A DNA stretch of 64,000 nucleotides from Streptomyces durmitorensis (GCF_023498005.1 NZ_CP097289.1:4092001-4156000), one strand, 5' to 3'. Counted from the stretch's first letter, positions 50,549 to 57,762 are shown. A program made the numbers and translations. The notes: generated by a model from the letters alone, not told the origin.

Positions 50549-50585
50549 GGTCCGTGGCCCCGCCGCTCGGGCGGGGCCACGGACC
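50549..50585 (-). terminator. terminator of the MFS gene, abutting the murB promoter
   Basis: GGTCCGTGGCCCCGCC and GGCGGGGCCACGGACC, a perfect 16-bp stem with a 5-nt loop, 27 nt after the MFS stop. No T-run follows. Confidence 0.65.
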
Positions 50586-50611
50586 GTGGGAGTGAGAGGG
50601 GCAGAACCGGT

Positions 50612-52057
50612 TCAGACGCCGGCGTGGGTGCGCGCCTCGGTCCCGGCCGCTGCCGGTACGGCACCGGTCGGCTCCTCGGTCACGGTCCGGCCCGGGAGCA
50701 GCGCGGCCGCCACCGCGCCCACGCCGACCAGCGCGGCGCCGACCCACAGCGCGGGCGCGAGGCCGTCCACGAAGTGCTGGGCGGGGCCGTAGCCACCCTG
50801 GGCGGAGAAGACCGAGGCGAGGATCGCGATGCCGAGGGCGCCGCCGACCTCCCGCAGGGCGTTGTTGGCGCCGGACGCGATGCCCTGCTCGGAGGGGCGG
50901 ACGCTGGACATCACCAGGTTCGCCGCGGGGGCGAAGTACAGCGCCATGCCGATGCCGCTGATGATCAGGGCGGGCAGCTGGGCGGCGTACGAAACGCCGG
51001 GCTCCACGATGACCGCGAACCAGGCGAGGCCGACGGCCTGGAGCGCGAGGCCCGCGGTGACGACGGGGCGGCCGCCGAACCGGTCGGCGAGATAGGCCGC
51101 GAGGGGAGAGACGATCATCGGCATACCGGTCCAGGGGAGCATCCGCAGGCCCGCCTCGGTGGGCGAGTAGCCGAGGACGGTCTGCAGGAACTGGCTGAGC
51201 AGGAAGATCGCACCGAACATCCCGACGAACATCAGCATGCTCGCGGCGTTGATCGCGGAGAAGGCGCGGCTGCGGAAGAGCCGCATCGGCAGCATCGGGT
51301 TCTCGCTGCGGATGCCGTGGCGCACGAAGAGCGCCAGGAGCACGCCGCCGCCAATCAGACCGATGAGGACGGTCGCGCTGGTCCAGCCGTCGATGTTGCC
51401 GCGGATCAGCGCGTACACGATGCCGAAGAGCCCGCCGCTGGCCAGCACGGTTCCGGTGACATCGAGCGGTGCGCCCGTGCCGTACGACTCCGAGAGGCGC
51501 AGCCGGGCGAGCGGCAGCACCACCAGGCCGAGCGGGACGTTCAGCCAGAAGATCCACTGCCAGGACACGTGTTCGGTGAGGCTGCCGCCGATGAGCGGAC
51601 CACTGGCCACCGCGAGGCCGTTGACGGCGCCCCATATCCCGTACACCATCCCGCGCTTGGCCACCGGAACGGCCGCCGTCAGCAGGGTCAGCGTCAGCGG
51701 CATCATGACCGCGGCGCCGACGCCCTGGACCGCGCGGGCGGCGACCAGCGCCTCGATGCCGGGCGCGAGGGCCGCGGCGGCGGAGGCTCCGGTGAAGATC
51801 GAGAGGCCGACGATGAAGAGCTTGCGGCGCCCGAAGCGGTCGCCCAGGGCCGCGCCGAACATCAGCAGCACGGCGAAGGTGAGGGTGTAGGCGCTCACCG
51901 TCCATTCGAGGTCGTGCAGCGCTCCCCCGAAGTCCTCGCGGATCGCGGGCAGGGCGGTGGTGACGACGAGGTTGTCGAGGGCCGCCATGAATCCGGCGAC
52001 GCTGGTGATGGCGAGGGCCCAGGCCGCTTCCCCGCGCCGTGCTGTCTGCTGTGACAT
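50612..52057 (-). CDS. MFS multidrug exporter, DHA2 (EmrB/QacA-like) family
   Basis: A 481-aa proton-driven exporter with 14 predicted membrane helices. Motif A-like GAALGDRFGRRKLF follows helix 2, the helix 1 region is AGFMAALDNLVVTTALPAI (D1-type motif of DHA2 proteins), and motif C-like GLAVASGPLIGG is in helix 5. The substrate cannot be read from sequence; DHA2 pumps export drugs or dyes. It is preceded by an operator (52073-52090) that matches one in the promoter of the divergently placed but co-directional tetR gene upstream, so it is probably induced by its substrate. Confidence 0.88.
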   Translation of the reverse strand: MSQQTARRGEAAWALAITSVAGFMAALDNLVVTTALPAIREDFGGALHDLEWTVSAYTLTFAVLLMFGAALGDRFGRRKLFIVGLSIFTGASAAAALAPGIEALVAARAVQGVGAAVMMPLTLTLLTAAVPVAKRGMVYGIWGAVNGLAVASGPLIGGSLTEHVSWQWIFWLNVPLGLVVLPLARLRLSESYGTGAPLDVTGTVLASGGLFGIVYALIRGNIDGWTSATVLIGLIGGGVLLALFVRHGIRSENPMLPMRLFRSRAFSAINAASMLMFVGMFGAIFLLSQFLQTVLGYSPTEAGLRMLPWTGMPMIVSPLAAYLADRFGGRPVVTAGLALQAVGLAWFAVIVEPGVSYAAQLPALIISGIGMALYFAPAANLVMSSVRPSEQGIASGANNALREVGGALGIAILASVFSAQGGYGPAQHFVDGLAPALWVGAALVGVGAVAAALLPGRTVTEEPTGAVPAAAGTEARTHAGV

Positions 52058-52072
52058 TGCTTTCCCCTGTGG

Positions 52073-52090
52073 TTAGTTATTGATGACTAA
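52073..52090. promoter_or_regulatory. TetR operator upstream of the MFS gene
   Basis: TTAGTTATTGATGACTAA: arms TTAGT/ACTAA with an 8-bp spacer, within the longer GTTAGT/ACTAAC pair (52072-52091). It is 15 bp before the MFS start. Confidence 0.65.
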
Positions 52091-52133
52091 CTTTCGTGGG
52101 CGCAAAAAGACGCACCCCCCTGACGCACGCGAC

Positions 52134-52691
52134 TCACTTCTCGAGCTGCGACGAATCGTAGAAACCGGCCCACACCCGGTGGTCGGGCTTGAACCCCATC
52201 GACACCAGGACGTTGATCAGCATCCCGTAGGCGAGAAACTGCGCCGTGTCGCCGACGTCCGGCCCCAGCGCGAGGCGGACCGTGTCGTACATCTCCATCC
52301 AGCCGGCCCGCAGCACCTCGCCGAACTCCCGGTCCCCGGACGCCTCGGCGGAGGCCACGGCGACGTACATCTGCATCTGCATGAGCAGCATGTCGGGGTC
52401 GTCGGCGATGAGCGCCTGATAGGCCTCACCCATGGCATGCAGGGCCTCCTCCCCCTCGAGCCCCTCGGACGCCTTCCTGAAGACCTCGGCGACCTCCTGG
52501 CAGCAACGCCCGGATGCGGCGAGGAAGATCGCCTGCTTCCCCGGGAAGAGGCGGAAGAGATACGGCTGCGAGACGCCCACGCGCTTGGCGATCACCTCGG
52601 TGGACGTGCCGTTGTAGCCACCGCGGGCGAACTCGATCATCGCCGCGCGGATGACGCTCTCGCGTCGCTCCTCTGCGCTCATCCTGACCAT
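52134..52691 (-). CDS. TetR family regulator of the MFS exporter
   Basis: A 185-aa repressor. The HTH region reads FARGGYNGTSTEVIAKRVGVS, then QPYLFRLFPGKQAIF. The C-terminal domain is helical and Met/Leu-rich (DMLLMQMQMYVAVAS), suggesting a hydrophobic ligand pocket. ATG at 52691, exactly where transcription should begin from the promoter at 52698-52726; there is no Shine-Dalgarno, so the mRNA is probably leaderless. An operator lies in that promoter, giving autorepression. It is co-directional with the exporter gene 76 nt downstream. Confidence 0.88.
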   Translation of the reverse strand: MVRMSAEERRESVIRAAMIEFARGGYNGTSTEVIAKRVGVSQPYLFRLFPGKQAIFLAASGRCCQEVAEVFRKASEGLEGEEALHAMGEAYQALIADDPDMLLMQMQMYVAVASAEASGDREFGEVLRAGWMEMYDTVRLALGPDVGDTAQFLAYGMLINVLVSMGFKPDHRVWAGFYDSSQLEK

Positions 52692-52697
52692 GCGGCA

Positions 52698-52726
52698 AAG
52701 TTAGTGGCCAATCACTACCCAGTCAA
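52698..52726 (-). promoter_or_regulatory. promoter of the MFS tetR gene
   Basis: TTGACT (52726-52721), a 17-bp spacer and TAACTT (52703-52698), a good match to the vegetative consensus. The expected start is at 52691-52692, the ATG itself. Confidence 0.65.
52701..52718. promoter_or_regulatory. TetR operator in its own promoter
   Basis: TTAGTGGCCAATCACTAC: arms TTAGT/ACTAC with the same 8-bp spacing as the site before the exporter gene. It covers the -10 and spacer. Confidence 0.65.
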
Positions 52727-52787
52727 GAGACCCGTGGCGACGGAGTGGCGAGCGCGCACAAGAAGGGGCACGAGTAACACGAGTCAC

Positions 52788-52825
52788 GAGTAAGGGGCAC
52801 CCCCCATGGCGGGTGCCCCTTACTC
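52788..52825 (-). terminator. hadA-hadB terminator
   Basis: GAGTAAGGGGCACCC and GGGTGCCCCTTACTC, a perfect 15-bp stem with an 8-nt loop, 19 nt after the hadB stop. Confidence 0.75.
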
Positions 52826-52843
52826 ACTTCCTGCGTACGAAGG

Positions 52844-53272
52844 TCAGGCGAGCTGAACCACTGCGCGGGACATGCCAAGAACCTTCTGGCCCCCGCTCAT
52901 CGCCACCAGGTCCACCCGGACCCGGTTGTCGTCGAGCTTCACGGCGACCTTGGCGCTGACCTCGATCAGCGCGCCCTTGTCGTCGTTCGGGACCACGACG
53001 GGCTTGGTGAAGCGCACGCCGTACTCGACGACGGCGGCCGGGTCGCCGACCCAGTCCGTCACCACACGGATCGCCTCGGCCATGGTGAACATGCCGTGCG
53101 CGATGACGTCGGGAAGGCCGACCTCCACCGCGAACTTCTCGTTCCAGTGGATCGGGTTGAAGTCACCGGAGGCGCCCGCGTACCGCACCAGCGTGGCGCG
53201 CGACACAGGAAAGCTCTGGGCCGTCAGCTCGGTGCCGACCTCGACGCTGTCGTACGAAATCTTGGCGGTCAT
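52844..53272 (-). CDS. hadB: MaoC-type (R)-specific hydratase, HadB-like
   Basis: A 142-aa hotdog-fold protein. The hydratase-2 motif YAGASGDFNPIHWNE contains the catalytic Asp37 and His42, and GLPDVIAHGMFTM follows. In mycobacteria HadB is the catalytic subunit that pairs with HadA or HadC to dehydrate beta-hydroxyacyl-ACP in FAS II. Here the neighbour is HadA-like and the rpmG-hadA-hadB order is the same. In Streptomyces, which lack mycolic acids, the role is presumably in fatty-acid or acyl metabolism. ATG at 53272, 4 nt after the hadA stop. Confidence 0.88.
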   Translation of the reverse strand: MTAKISYDSVEVGTELTAQSFPVSRATLVRYAGASGDFNPIHWNEKFAVEVGLPDVIAHGMFTMAEAIRVVTDWVGDPAAVVEYGVRFTKPVVVPNDDKGALIEVSAKVAVKLDDNRVRVDLVAMSGGQKVLGMSRAVVQLA

Positions 53273-53276
53273 CGAC

Positions 53277-53741
53277 TCACGCTCCCTCTGCCGCGGGCTC
53301 CGCCGCACGCGCGACGAGCTTGGTCCAGGCGGTGACGACGTGCTCGCCCGCCTCGTCGTGGACCTCGCCGCGGATGTCCAGGATGTCGTTGCCCGCCAGC
53401 GACTTGATGGCCTCGATGGTCGAGGTGACCGTGAGCCGGTCCCCCGCACGCACCGGGCGGGTGTACGCGAACTTCTGGTCGCCGTGCACGACGCGGCTGT
53501 AGTCGAGCCCCAGCTGCGGGTCCTCGATGACCAGGCCCGCGGCCTTGAACGAGATGGCGAACACAAAAGTCGGCGGGGCGATCACATCGGGGTGCCCGAA
53601 CGCCTTGGCGGCCTCCGCGTCGGTGTACGCCGGGTTGGTGTCGCCCACCGCCTCGGCGAACTCACGGATCTTCTCCCGGCCGACCTCATAGGGATCGGTG
53701 GGCGGGTAGGACCGCCCTACGAAGGACTGGTCGAGCGCCAT
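53277..53741 (-). CDS. hadA: HadA-like (UPF0336) hotdog protein
   Basis: A 154-aa protein with the MaoC N-terminal half fold: SFVGRSYPPTDPYEVGREKI, AVGDTNPAYTDAEAAKAFGH and PTFVFAISFKA. It lacks the Asp/His hydratase dyad seen in its partner, as expected for the substrate-binding subunit of the HadAB heterodimer. It lies between rpmG and hadB, the same order as in mycobacteria. ATG at 53741 with AGGAGG upstream. Confidence 0.87.
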   Translation of the reverse strand: MALDQSFVGRSYPPTDPYEVGREKIREFAEAVGDTNPAYTDAEAAKAFGHPDVIAPPTFVFAISFKAAGLVIEDPQLGLDYSRVVHGDQKFAYTRPVRAGDRLTVTSTIEAIKSLAGNDILDIRGEVHDEAGEHVVTAWTKLVARAAEPAAEGA

Positions 53742-53777
53742 GGACTCGGCACCTCCTGCAGGTATGGGTAAACGACG

Positions 53778-53810
53778 CGAGGCCGCCCCCAGAAATCGGG
53801 GACGGCCTCG
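53778..53810 (-). terminator. hairpin between rpmG and hadA
   Basis: CGAGGCCGCCCC pairs with GGGGACGGCCTCG (one bulge) 16 nt after the rpmG stop; probably a partial terminator. Confidence 0.6.
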
Positions 53811-53825
53811 TGTACGAGCCTGTAT

Positions 53826-53990
53826 CTAGCGCGTTTCGCGGTGCGCAGTGTGCGCGTTGCAGCGCGGGCAGTGCTTCTTCATCTCAAGACGGTCCGGGTC
53901 GTTACGCCGGTTCTTCTTGGTGATGTAGTTCCGCTCCTTGCACTCCACGCAGGCCAGCGTGATCTTCGGGCGGACGTCTGTGGCAGCCAC
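53826..53990 (-). CDS. rpmG: 50S ribosomal protein L33 (bL33), zinc-binding form
   Basis: 54 aa from the GTG at 53990 ([17 protein letters not shown] follows). The four zinc ligands Cys14, Cys17, Cys41 and Cys44 are present, so this is the zinc-containing form. Upstream in-frame sequence is not L33-like. It lies after tRNA-Thr and tRNA-Met and before hadA, the normal actinomycete order. Confidence 0.96.
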   Translation of the reverse strand: MAATDVRPKITLACVECKERNYITKKNRRNDPDRLEMKKHCPRCNAHTAHRETR

Positions 53991-54081
53991 GTGAGTGCTC
54001 CTTGACGGACGGATGGACGGATGAACGCAAAAAAAGAGTAGCCGATCGAAGGTCCGACCCCACAATCGGCTACCAATTGAG

Positions 54082-54154
54082 TAGCGGTGACCGGACTTGA
54101 ACCGGTGACACAGCGATTATGAGCCGCTTGCTCTACCGACTGAGCTACACCGCT
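54082..54154 (-). tRNA. tRNA-Met (CAT), elongator
   Basis: 73 nt starting AGCGGTGTAGCTCAGTCGGT. The anticodon arm is GCGGC-TCATAATC, anticodon CAT. The T arm is ACCGGTTCAAGTCCGGT and the acceptor AGCGGTG/CACCGCT is fully paired. A standard first A-U pair and normal D arm favour the elongator rather than the initiator tRNA. Confidence 0.93.
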
Positions 54155-54202
54155 GTAGATGCCGGATCCCCTCGCCCGAAGGCGAGGATCACTCGACATC
54201 AG

Positions 54203-54275
54203 AGCCCCAATACGGAATCGAACCGTAGACCTTCTCCTTACCATGGAGACGCTCTACCGACTGAGCTATTGGGGC
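54203..54275 (-). tRNA. tRNA-Thr (GGT)
   Basis: 73 nt starting GCCCCAATAGCTCAGTCGGT. The anticodon arm is TCTCC-ATGGTAA-GGAGA, anticodon GGT. The acceptor GCCCCAA/TTGGGGC is fully paired. It is 48 nt upstream of tRNA-Met and probably in the same transcript as rpmG. Confidence 0.94.
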
Positions 54276-54616
54276 GAGCGATGAAGACATTACACGGTTG
54301 GTCGCCGATCGCCCAAATCCGTTTCGCCGGGGCTGTCCAGGGGCATGTCGGCAGGCGTCACGGGCGCCTCACCACGTCACTTCGGCGCCACACACCACAC
54401 CGGTTCGGCCCTCCCGCCACGCCCGTTCGGAGCCCGGCAGCACGCTTCTCCGGAGGCCCGCACCACGCCGGTACGACTATTTCGCTCCTCCTCGAAGAGG
54501 GCCGGTCGTCGCCCTAGGCTCGACCCACGCTGCGTGATCTTGGACGCCTTGGATCCGGACACCTCGGTGCCGCACGACGCCACGCCCCGCAGCCGCCCCC
54601 GAACCTCAGGAGCGCG
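54276..54616. other. intergenic region (341 bp, divergent promoters, no gene)
   Basis: No supported gene. On the minus side a promoter for tRNA-Thr (54287-54316). On the plus side a TAGGCT hexamer (54515-54520) with a poor -35 (TCGAAG at 17 bp) could serve the amidohydrolase-like gene. A GCCGTAC/GTACGGC-type inverted pair is not evident. Confidence 0.5.
54287..54316 (-). promoter_or_regulatory. tRNA-Thr/tRNA-Met/rpmG promoter
   Basis: TTGGGC (54316-54311), an 18-bp spacer and TAATGT (54292-54287); predicted start about 5 nt before the tRNA 5' end. Confidence 0.5.
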
Positions 54617-55903
54617 ATGCCCGACAGTCAGCCGCAGCCCCACTCCTCCGGCTCCTCAGGCTCCTCAGGTGATGACGCCGACGCCACCGCGCTGCTCCTG
54701 AGCGGCGCCCGGCTGACCGACGGCAGGACCGTGGACGTGCGGCTCGGCTCCGGGCGCATCGAAGCGGTCGGCACGGCGGGCAGCCTGACCGCGCACGCCG
54801 CGCGCGTGGACCTCTCCGGCTACCTCCTGCTGCCGGCCGCGGCCGAACCGCACGCGCACAGCGACACGGCGCTCTCCGCCGACGCGGAGGGCCCGGTCTC
54901 GTACGAACTCGCCGATGTCCAGCGCCGGACCACCGAGGCCGCCCTGCTGCAGCTCGGGCACGGCGCGACGGCGCTGCGCTCGCACGTGCGGATCGGTGAC
55001 GTCCCGGGGCTCACGTCGATGGAGGCGGTGCTGCAGGCGCGGCGTTCGCTGCGCGGCCTGGTGGACCTGACGACCGTGGCCGTGCCGCGCCTGCTGACCG
55101 GGGTGGCCGGCGCCGACGGGCTCGCGATGCTGCGGGACGCGGTGAAGATGGGCGCCTCCGTGGTGGGCGGCTGCCCCGACCTTGACCCCGATCCGACCGG
55201 GTACGTGGAGGCGGTGCTCGAGGTCGCCGCCGAGCACGGCTGCCCCGTCGACCTGCACACGGACGGCAGCGATCCGGCGCGGCTCGGGCGGCTCGCGGCG
55301 ATGGCGGGCGGGCTGCGGCCGGGGGTGACGATCGGGCCGTGCGGCGGGCTCGGGCGGCTGCCGTCGGACGTGGCCGCGCGGACCGCGGAACAGCTGGCGG
55401 CGGCCGGAGTGACGGTGGTGTGCCTGCCGCAGGGCGGGTGCGGAAGCGTGGACCGGCGGGGCGCCGTGGCGCCGGTCCGGCTGCTGCGGGCGGCCGGGGT
55501 GCGGGTGGCCGCGGGCAGCGGGGCCATGCGGGACGTGTCGAACCCCGTGGGGCGCGGGGATCCGCTGGAGGCCGCCTATCTGCTGGCCTCGCGGTGCGGG
55601 CTGCGCCCCGAGGACGCGTACGGAGCGGTGAGCACGGCGGCGCGGGCCGCGATGGGGCTTCCCCAGGTGCGGGTGGAGGCGGGCTTCCCCGCCGAGCTGC
55701 TCGCGGTGCGCGGCGACCGTCTCGCGGGGGCGCTCTCGCTCGCGTACAGCCGCATCGTGGTGCACCGGGGGCGCGTGGTGGCACGGACGAGCGCGGTGCG
55801 CGAGTACTGCGATTCGGCTGCCGCCGTGGCGCTCGACCTGCCGCGACAGGGCCGCTCGAAGAAGGACGGTCCTGGGCGGTCCAAGGGCGCGGAACCGTCG
55901 TGA
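54617..55903 (+). CDS. amidohydrolase-superfamily protein, cytosine deaminase-like, with missing metal ligands
   Basis: A 428-aa protein with an N-terminal strand domain and an HxH pair (His79, His81 in EPHAHSD) typical of amidohydrolases. His214 (DLHTDG) is also kept. By my alignment with E. coli cytosine deaminase (CodA), Glu217 of HCDE is Gly, the SHTTAMH histidine region reads GPCGGLG, and the GHDD aspartate region reads AGSGAMRD. Three of the expected metal or catalytic residues are thus lost, although the fold-level DV-NP-GRGDPLEA motif remains. It may be inactive as a deaminase or use another mechanism. Start ATG at 54617, preceded by AGGAGCG. The N-terminal 20 residues are Ser/Gly-rich. 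Confidence 0.75.
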   Translation: MPDSQPQPHSSGSSGSSGDDADATALLLSGARLTDGRTVDVRLGSGRIEAVGTAGSLTAHAARVDLSGYLLLPAAAEPHAHSDTALSADAEGPVSYELADVQRRTTEAALLQLGHGATALRSHVRIGDVPGLTSMEAVLQARRSLRGLVDLTTVAVPRLLTGVAGADGLAMLRDAVKMGASVVGGCPDLDPDPTGYVEAVLEVAAEHGCPVDLHTDGSDPARLGRLAAMAGGLRPGVTIGPCGGLGRLPSDVAARTAEQLAAAGVTVVCLPQGGCGSVDRRGAVAPVRLLRAAGVRVAAGSGAMRDVSNPVGRGDPLEAAYLLASRCGLRPEDAYGAVSTAARAAMGLPQVRVEAGFPAELLAVRGDRLAGALSLAYSRIVVHRGRVVARTSAVREYCDSAAAVALDLPRQGRSKKDGPGRSKGAEPS

Positions 55904-56012
55904 GGGCGGGCTTGAGGGAGGGGCCACAGAAGGGCTCGCTGAAGCACTTGAGGGCGGGCGGCGGTTCCTGACGCGCCCCCGCGTGCGCGGGGCGATCTTG
56001 CGAGGGCTGCCG

Positions 56013-56018
56013 TACGGT
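56013..56018 (+). promoter_or_regulatory. -10 hexamer TACGGT before the 56026 gene
   Basis: Ends 7 nt before the ATG. The spacer CGGAGGC also resembles a Shine-Dalgarno, so the transcript may or may not be leaderless. Confidence 0.35.
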
Positions 56019-56025
56019 CGGAGGC

Positions 56026-56682
56026 ATGCGCATTGTCATCGCTGGAGGTCATGGTCAGATCGCGCTGCGGCTCGAGCGGTTGCTCGCCGCGCGGGGTGAC
56101 GAGGTCGTCGGGCTCGTCCGCAGAAGCGGGCAGGAAGCCGATCTGCGGGACGCGGGTGCCGAGGCCGCGCTGTGCGACCTGGAGTCGGCGTCCGTCGACG
56201 AGGTCGCCGGGCTTCTGGAGGGCGCCGACGCGGCCGTCTTCGCCGCGGGCGCGGGGCCGGGCAGCGGGGCCGACCGCAAGAACACCGTGGACCGCGACGC
56301 CGCCGTGCTCTTCGCGGACGCCGCGGAGCGCGCCGGAGTGCGGCGCTATGTGGTCGTGTCGTCGATGGGCGCGGATCCCGCGCACAAGGGCGACGAGATC
56401 TTCGACGCCTATCTGCGGGCCAAGGGCGAGGCCGACGCATCCGTACGCGGCCGCAAGGCCCTGGACTGGACGATCCTGCGCCCCGGCATGCTGACGGACG
56501 ACGCGGGCACCGGACTCGTGCGCCTGGAGGCCTCGACCGGACGCGGGCCGATCCCGCGTGACGACGTGGCCGCGGTGCTCGCGGAGCTTGTCGACTCGTC
56601 GGCGACGGCGGGTCTGACGCTGGAGCTGATCAGCGGGTCCACACCGGTGTCCGTGGCGGTCAAGTCCGTTGCGGGGAACTGA
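56026..56682 (+). CDS. NAD(P)H-binding atypical SDR (YhfK-like)
   Basis: A 218-aa Rossmann protein, MRIVIAGGHGQIALRLERLL with a GGxGxxA dinucleotide motif (residues 7-13). It contains CDLESASVDEVAGLLEGADAAVF, RRYVVVSSMGAD and LDWTILRPGMLTDD. This combination (SSMG plus TILRPG) is typical of the NAD(P)H-binding SDR_a5/YhfK-like proteins. The electron acceptor is unknown. Start ATG at 56026; see the -10 hexamer above. It is the first gene after the amidohydrolase-like gene, 122 bp away. Confidence 0.82.
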   Translation: MRIVIAGGHGQIALRLERLLAARGDEVVGLVRRSGQEADLRDAGAEAALCDLESASVDEVAGLLEGADAAVFAAGAGPGSGADRKNTVDRDAAVLFADAAERAGVRRYVVVSSMGADPAHKGDEIFDAYLRAKGEADASVRGRKALDWTILRPGMLTDDAGTGLVRLEASTGRGPIPRDDVAAVLAELVDSSATAGLTLELISGSTPVSVAVKSVAGN

Positions 56683-56694
56683 CGTCCGTACGGC

Positions 56695-56730
56695 GAAGTC
56701 GGTCTCCTGAGGGAAGTCGGTCTCCTGAGG
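56695..56730. repeat. 18-bp perfect tandem repeat
   Basis: GAAGTCGGTCTCCTGAGG occurs at 56695-56712 and again immediately at 56713-56730, between the SDR stop and the NTF2-like gene. It contains short CTCC/GGAG-like pairs and could be a slippage product. Confidence 0.8.
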
Positions 56731-56787
56731 GATGTCCCGCGCGCGGGGCGGTGCTTGGCTGTGGGCACCGCCTACGTGAGGAACACC

Positions 56788-57165
56788 ATGCCCGCCGCCG
56801 AAGTGCCCGCCGCGCACGAAGCTCTCCTGCGGCAGATGTACGCCGTCTTCAGTACCGAAGAGCGCGACGCGTTCATCCCCCGTTCCCTGGCACCCGACGT
56901 GGACTGGCCGAACCTCCTGGACAACACGCGCGCCCGCGGCATCCCGGCGGTCCGCGCCTACTGGGCACGGCAGTTCGCGGTGATGCACCCCCTGGTGCAC
57001 CTGGAGCGGCTGCGGCTCGACGACGACGGACGGCGGGTCGTGGCGACCGTGCGGCCAGGACTGCGGGACGAGACGGGCGACCACTGGGCGCCGTCGACGG
57101 TCGAGCACGTCTACACGTTCCGCGACGACGGCCTGGTGAGCCGGATGGACGTACGGCAGCCGTAG
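56788..57165 (+). CDS. NTF2-like (SnoaL-type) protein
   Basis: A 125-aa single-domain protein with the NTF2-like layout: N-terminal helices (HEALLRQMYAVFST), DVDWPNLLDNTRARGIPAVRAYW, and beta-strands ending STVEHVYTFRDDGLVSRMDV. Such proteins include polyketide cyclases and small-molecule isomerases, but also uncharacterised binders; the activity cannot be told. ATG at 56788 with GAGGAAC before it; an in-frame start 11 codons upstream is less likely. Confidence 0.72.
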   Translation: MPAAEVPAAHEALLRQMYAVFSTEERDAFIPRSLAPDVDWPNLLDNTRARGIPAVRAYWARQFAVMHPLVHLERLRLDDDGRRVVATVRPGLRDETGDHWAPSTVEHVYTFRDDGLVSRMDVRQP

Positions 57166-57239
57166 CCGCCCCACAGGCAGGCACCCCACAGATTGCCCCG
57201 CAGATGCCCCAGGACGCCCTGGAGAGCCGTGAGAGCGCC

Positions 57240-57485
57240 TCAGAACAGCGGGAGCTGGCCAGGGAAGTCCGGGACCGTGTAACCGTCCAGAGCGGGCTGT
57301 GCGGCGCCCAGCAGGGCCTGCCTGCGCGAGCCCGGACAGGAGACGAGGTCGCCGCTGCCGCGCTGCCCCGGCGGATCGTGACGGGCGAACCGGCCACCGA
57401 CGACGGCGATTTCCCGGCGGCACTCGGGGCAGTTCCTGCGGCGCGATGAGGACGGTGTGGATGACATGGACGACATGGACGACAT
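57240..57485 (-). CDS. small Cys-containing protein of unknown function
   Basis: A putative 81-aa protein. After a Met-Ser-Ser repeat (MSSMSSMSSTPSSSRRR) it has NCPECRREIAVVGGRFARHD, then LVSCPGSRR and the C-terminal VPDFPGQLPLF. The CPEC pair with a later HD and SCP could bind zinc. I recall similar short proteins in Streptomyces next to this tRNA-Tyr, but could not check. The start is uncertain among three ATGs at 9-bp spacing. The frame continues upstream across the tRNA, which I do not count. Confidence 0.55.
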   Translation of the reverse strand: MSSMSSMSSTPSSSRRRNCPECRREIAVVGGRFARHDPPGQRGSGDLVSCPGSRRQALLGAAQPALDGYTVPDFPGQLPLF

Positions 57486-57502
57486 GGCCTCAGCGTACGA
57501 AA

Positions 57503-57545
57503 AGACCCCCTCCAGCTTGCGTTTCCGCAAGACCGGAGAGGGTCT
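57503..57545 (-). terminator. tRNA-Tyr terminator
   Basis: Outer arms AGACCCCCTCC and GGAGAGGGTCT enclose an inner CTTGCG/CGCAAG hairpin. It begins 9 nt after the tRNA 3' end and is followed on the minus strand by TTTTCG. Confidence 0.8.
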
Positions 57546-57553
57546 CCTTCGTG

Positions 57554-57635
57554 TGGCGGCGCCAGGATTCGAACCTGGGAAGGCTGAGCCGGCAGATTTA
57601 CAGTCTGCTCCCTTTGGCCGCTCGGGCACACCGCC
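57554..57635 (-). tRNA. tRNA-Tyr (GTA)
   Basis: 82 nt starting GGCGGTGTGCCCGAGCGGCC, with a long variable arm (class II). The anticodon arm is GCAGA-CTGTAAA-TCTGC, anticodon GTA. The T arm is CCAGGTTCGAATCCTGG, with acceptor GGCGGTG/CGCCGCC. In S. coelicolor a tRNA-Tyr gene is the attB site of the element SLP1; here nothing is inserted. Confidence 0.94.
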
Positions 57636-57756
57636 TGGGTCGCTGCCTGGAATCGTTCGCTTTGCGCGGCGCTCCGTGGCAACGACGTAAACGATACCTG
57701 ATGCACAGGGGTGCTTCGCCACCCGATTGATCAGTACCCGGCACGGGGGCGGTGGC

Positions 57757-57762
57757 TAGGCT
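57757..57762 (+). promoter_or_regulatory. -10 hexamer TAGGCT of yajQ
   Basis: TAGGCT with no clear -35; a leader of about 68 nt to the ATG at 57837. Confidence 0.35.

Noticed and set aside
49479..51905. One continuous 808-codon frame covering murB and part of the MFS gene
   Set aside because: Only the last 351 codons are MurB; the rest overlaps the exporter in another frame. Not a fusion.
57486..57722. Extension of the small Cys protein through the tRNA-Tyr gene
   Set aside because: A reading frame through a tRNA and its terminator is not credible; the start was placed after the terminator region.
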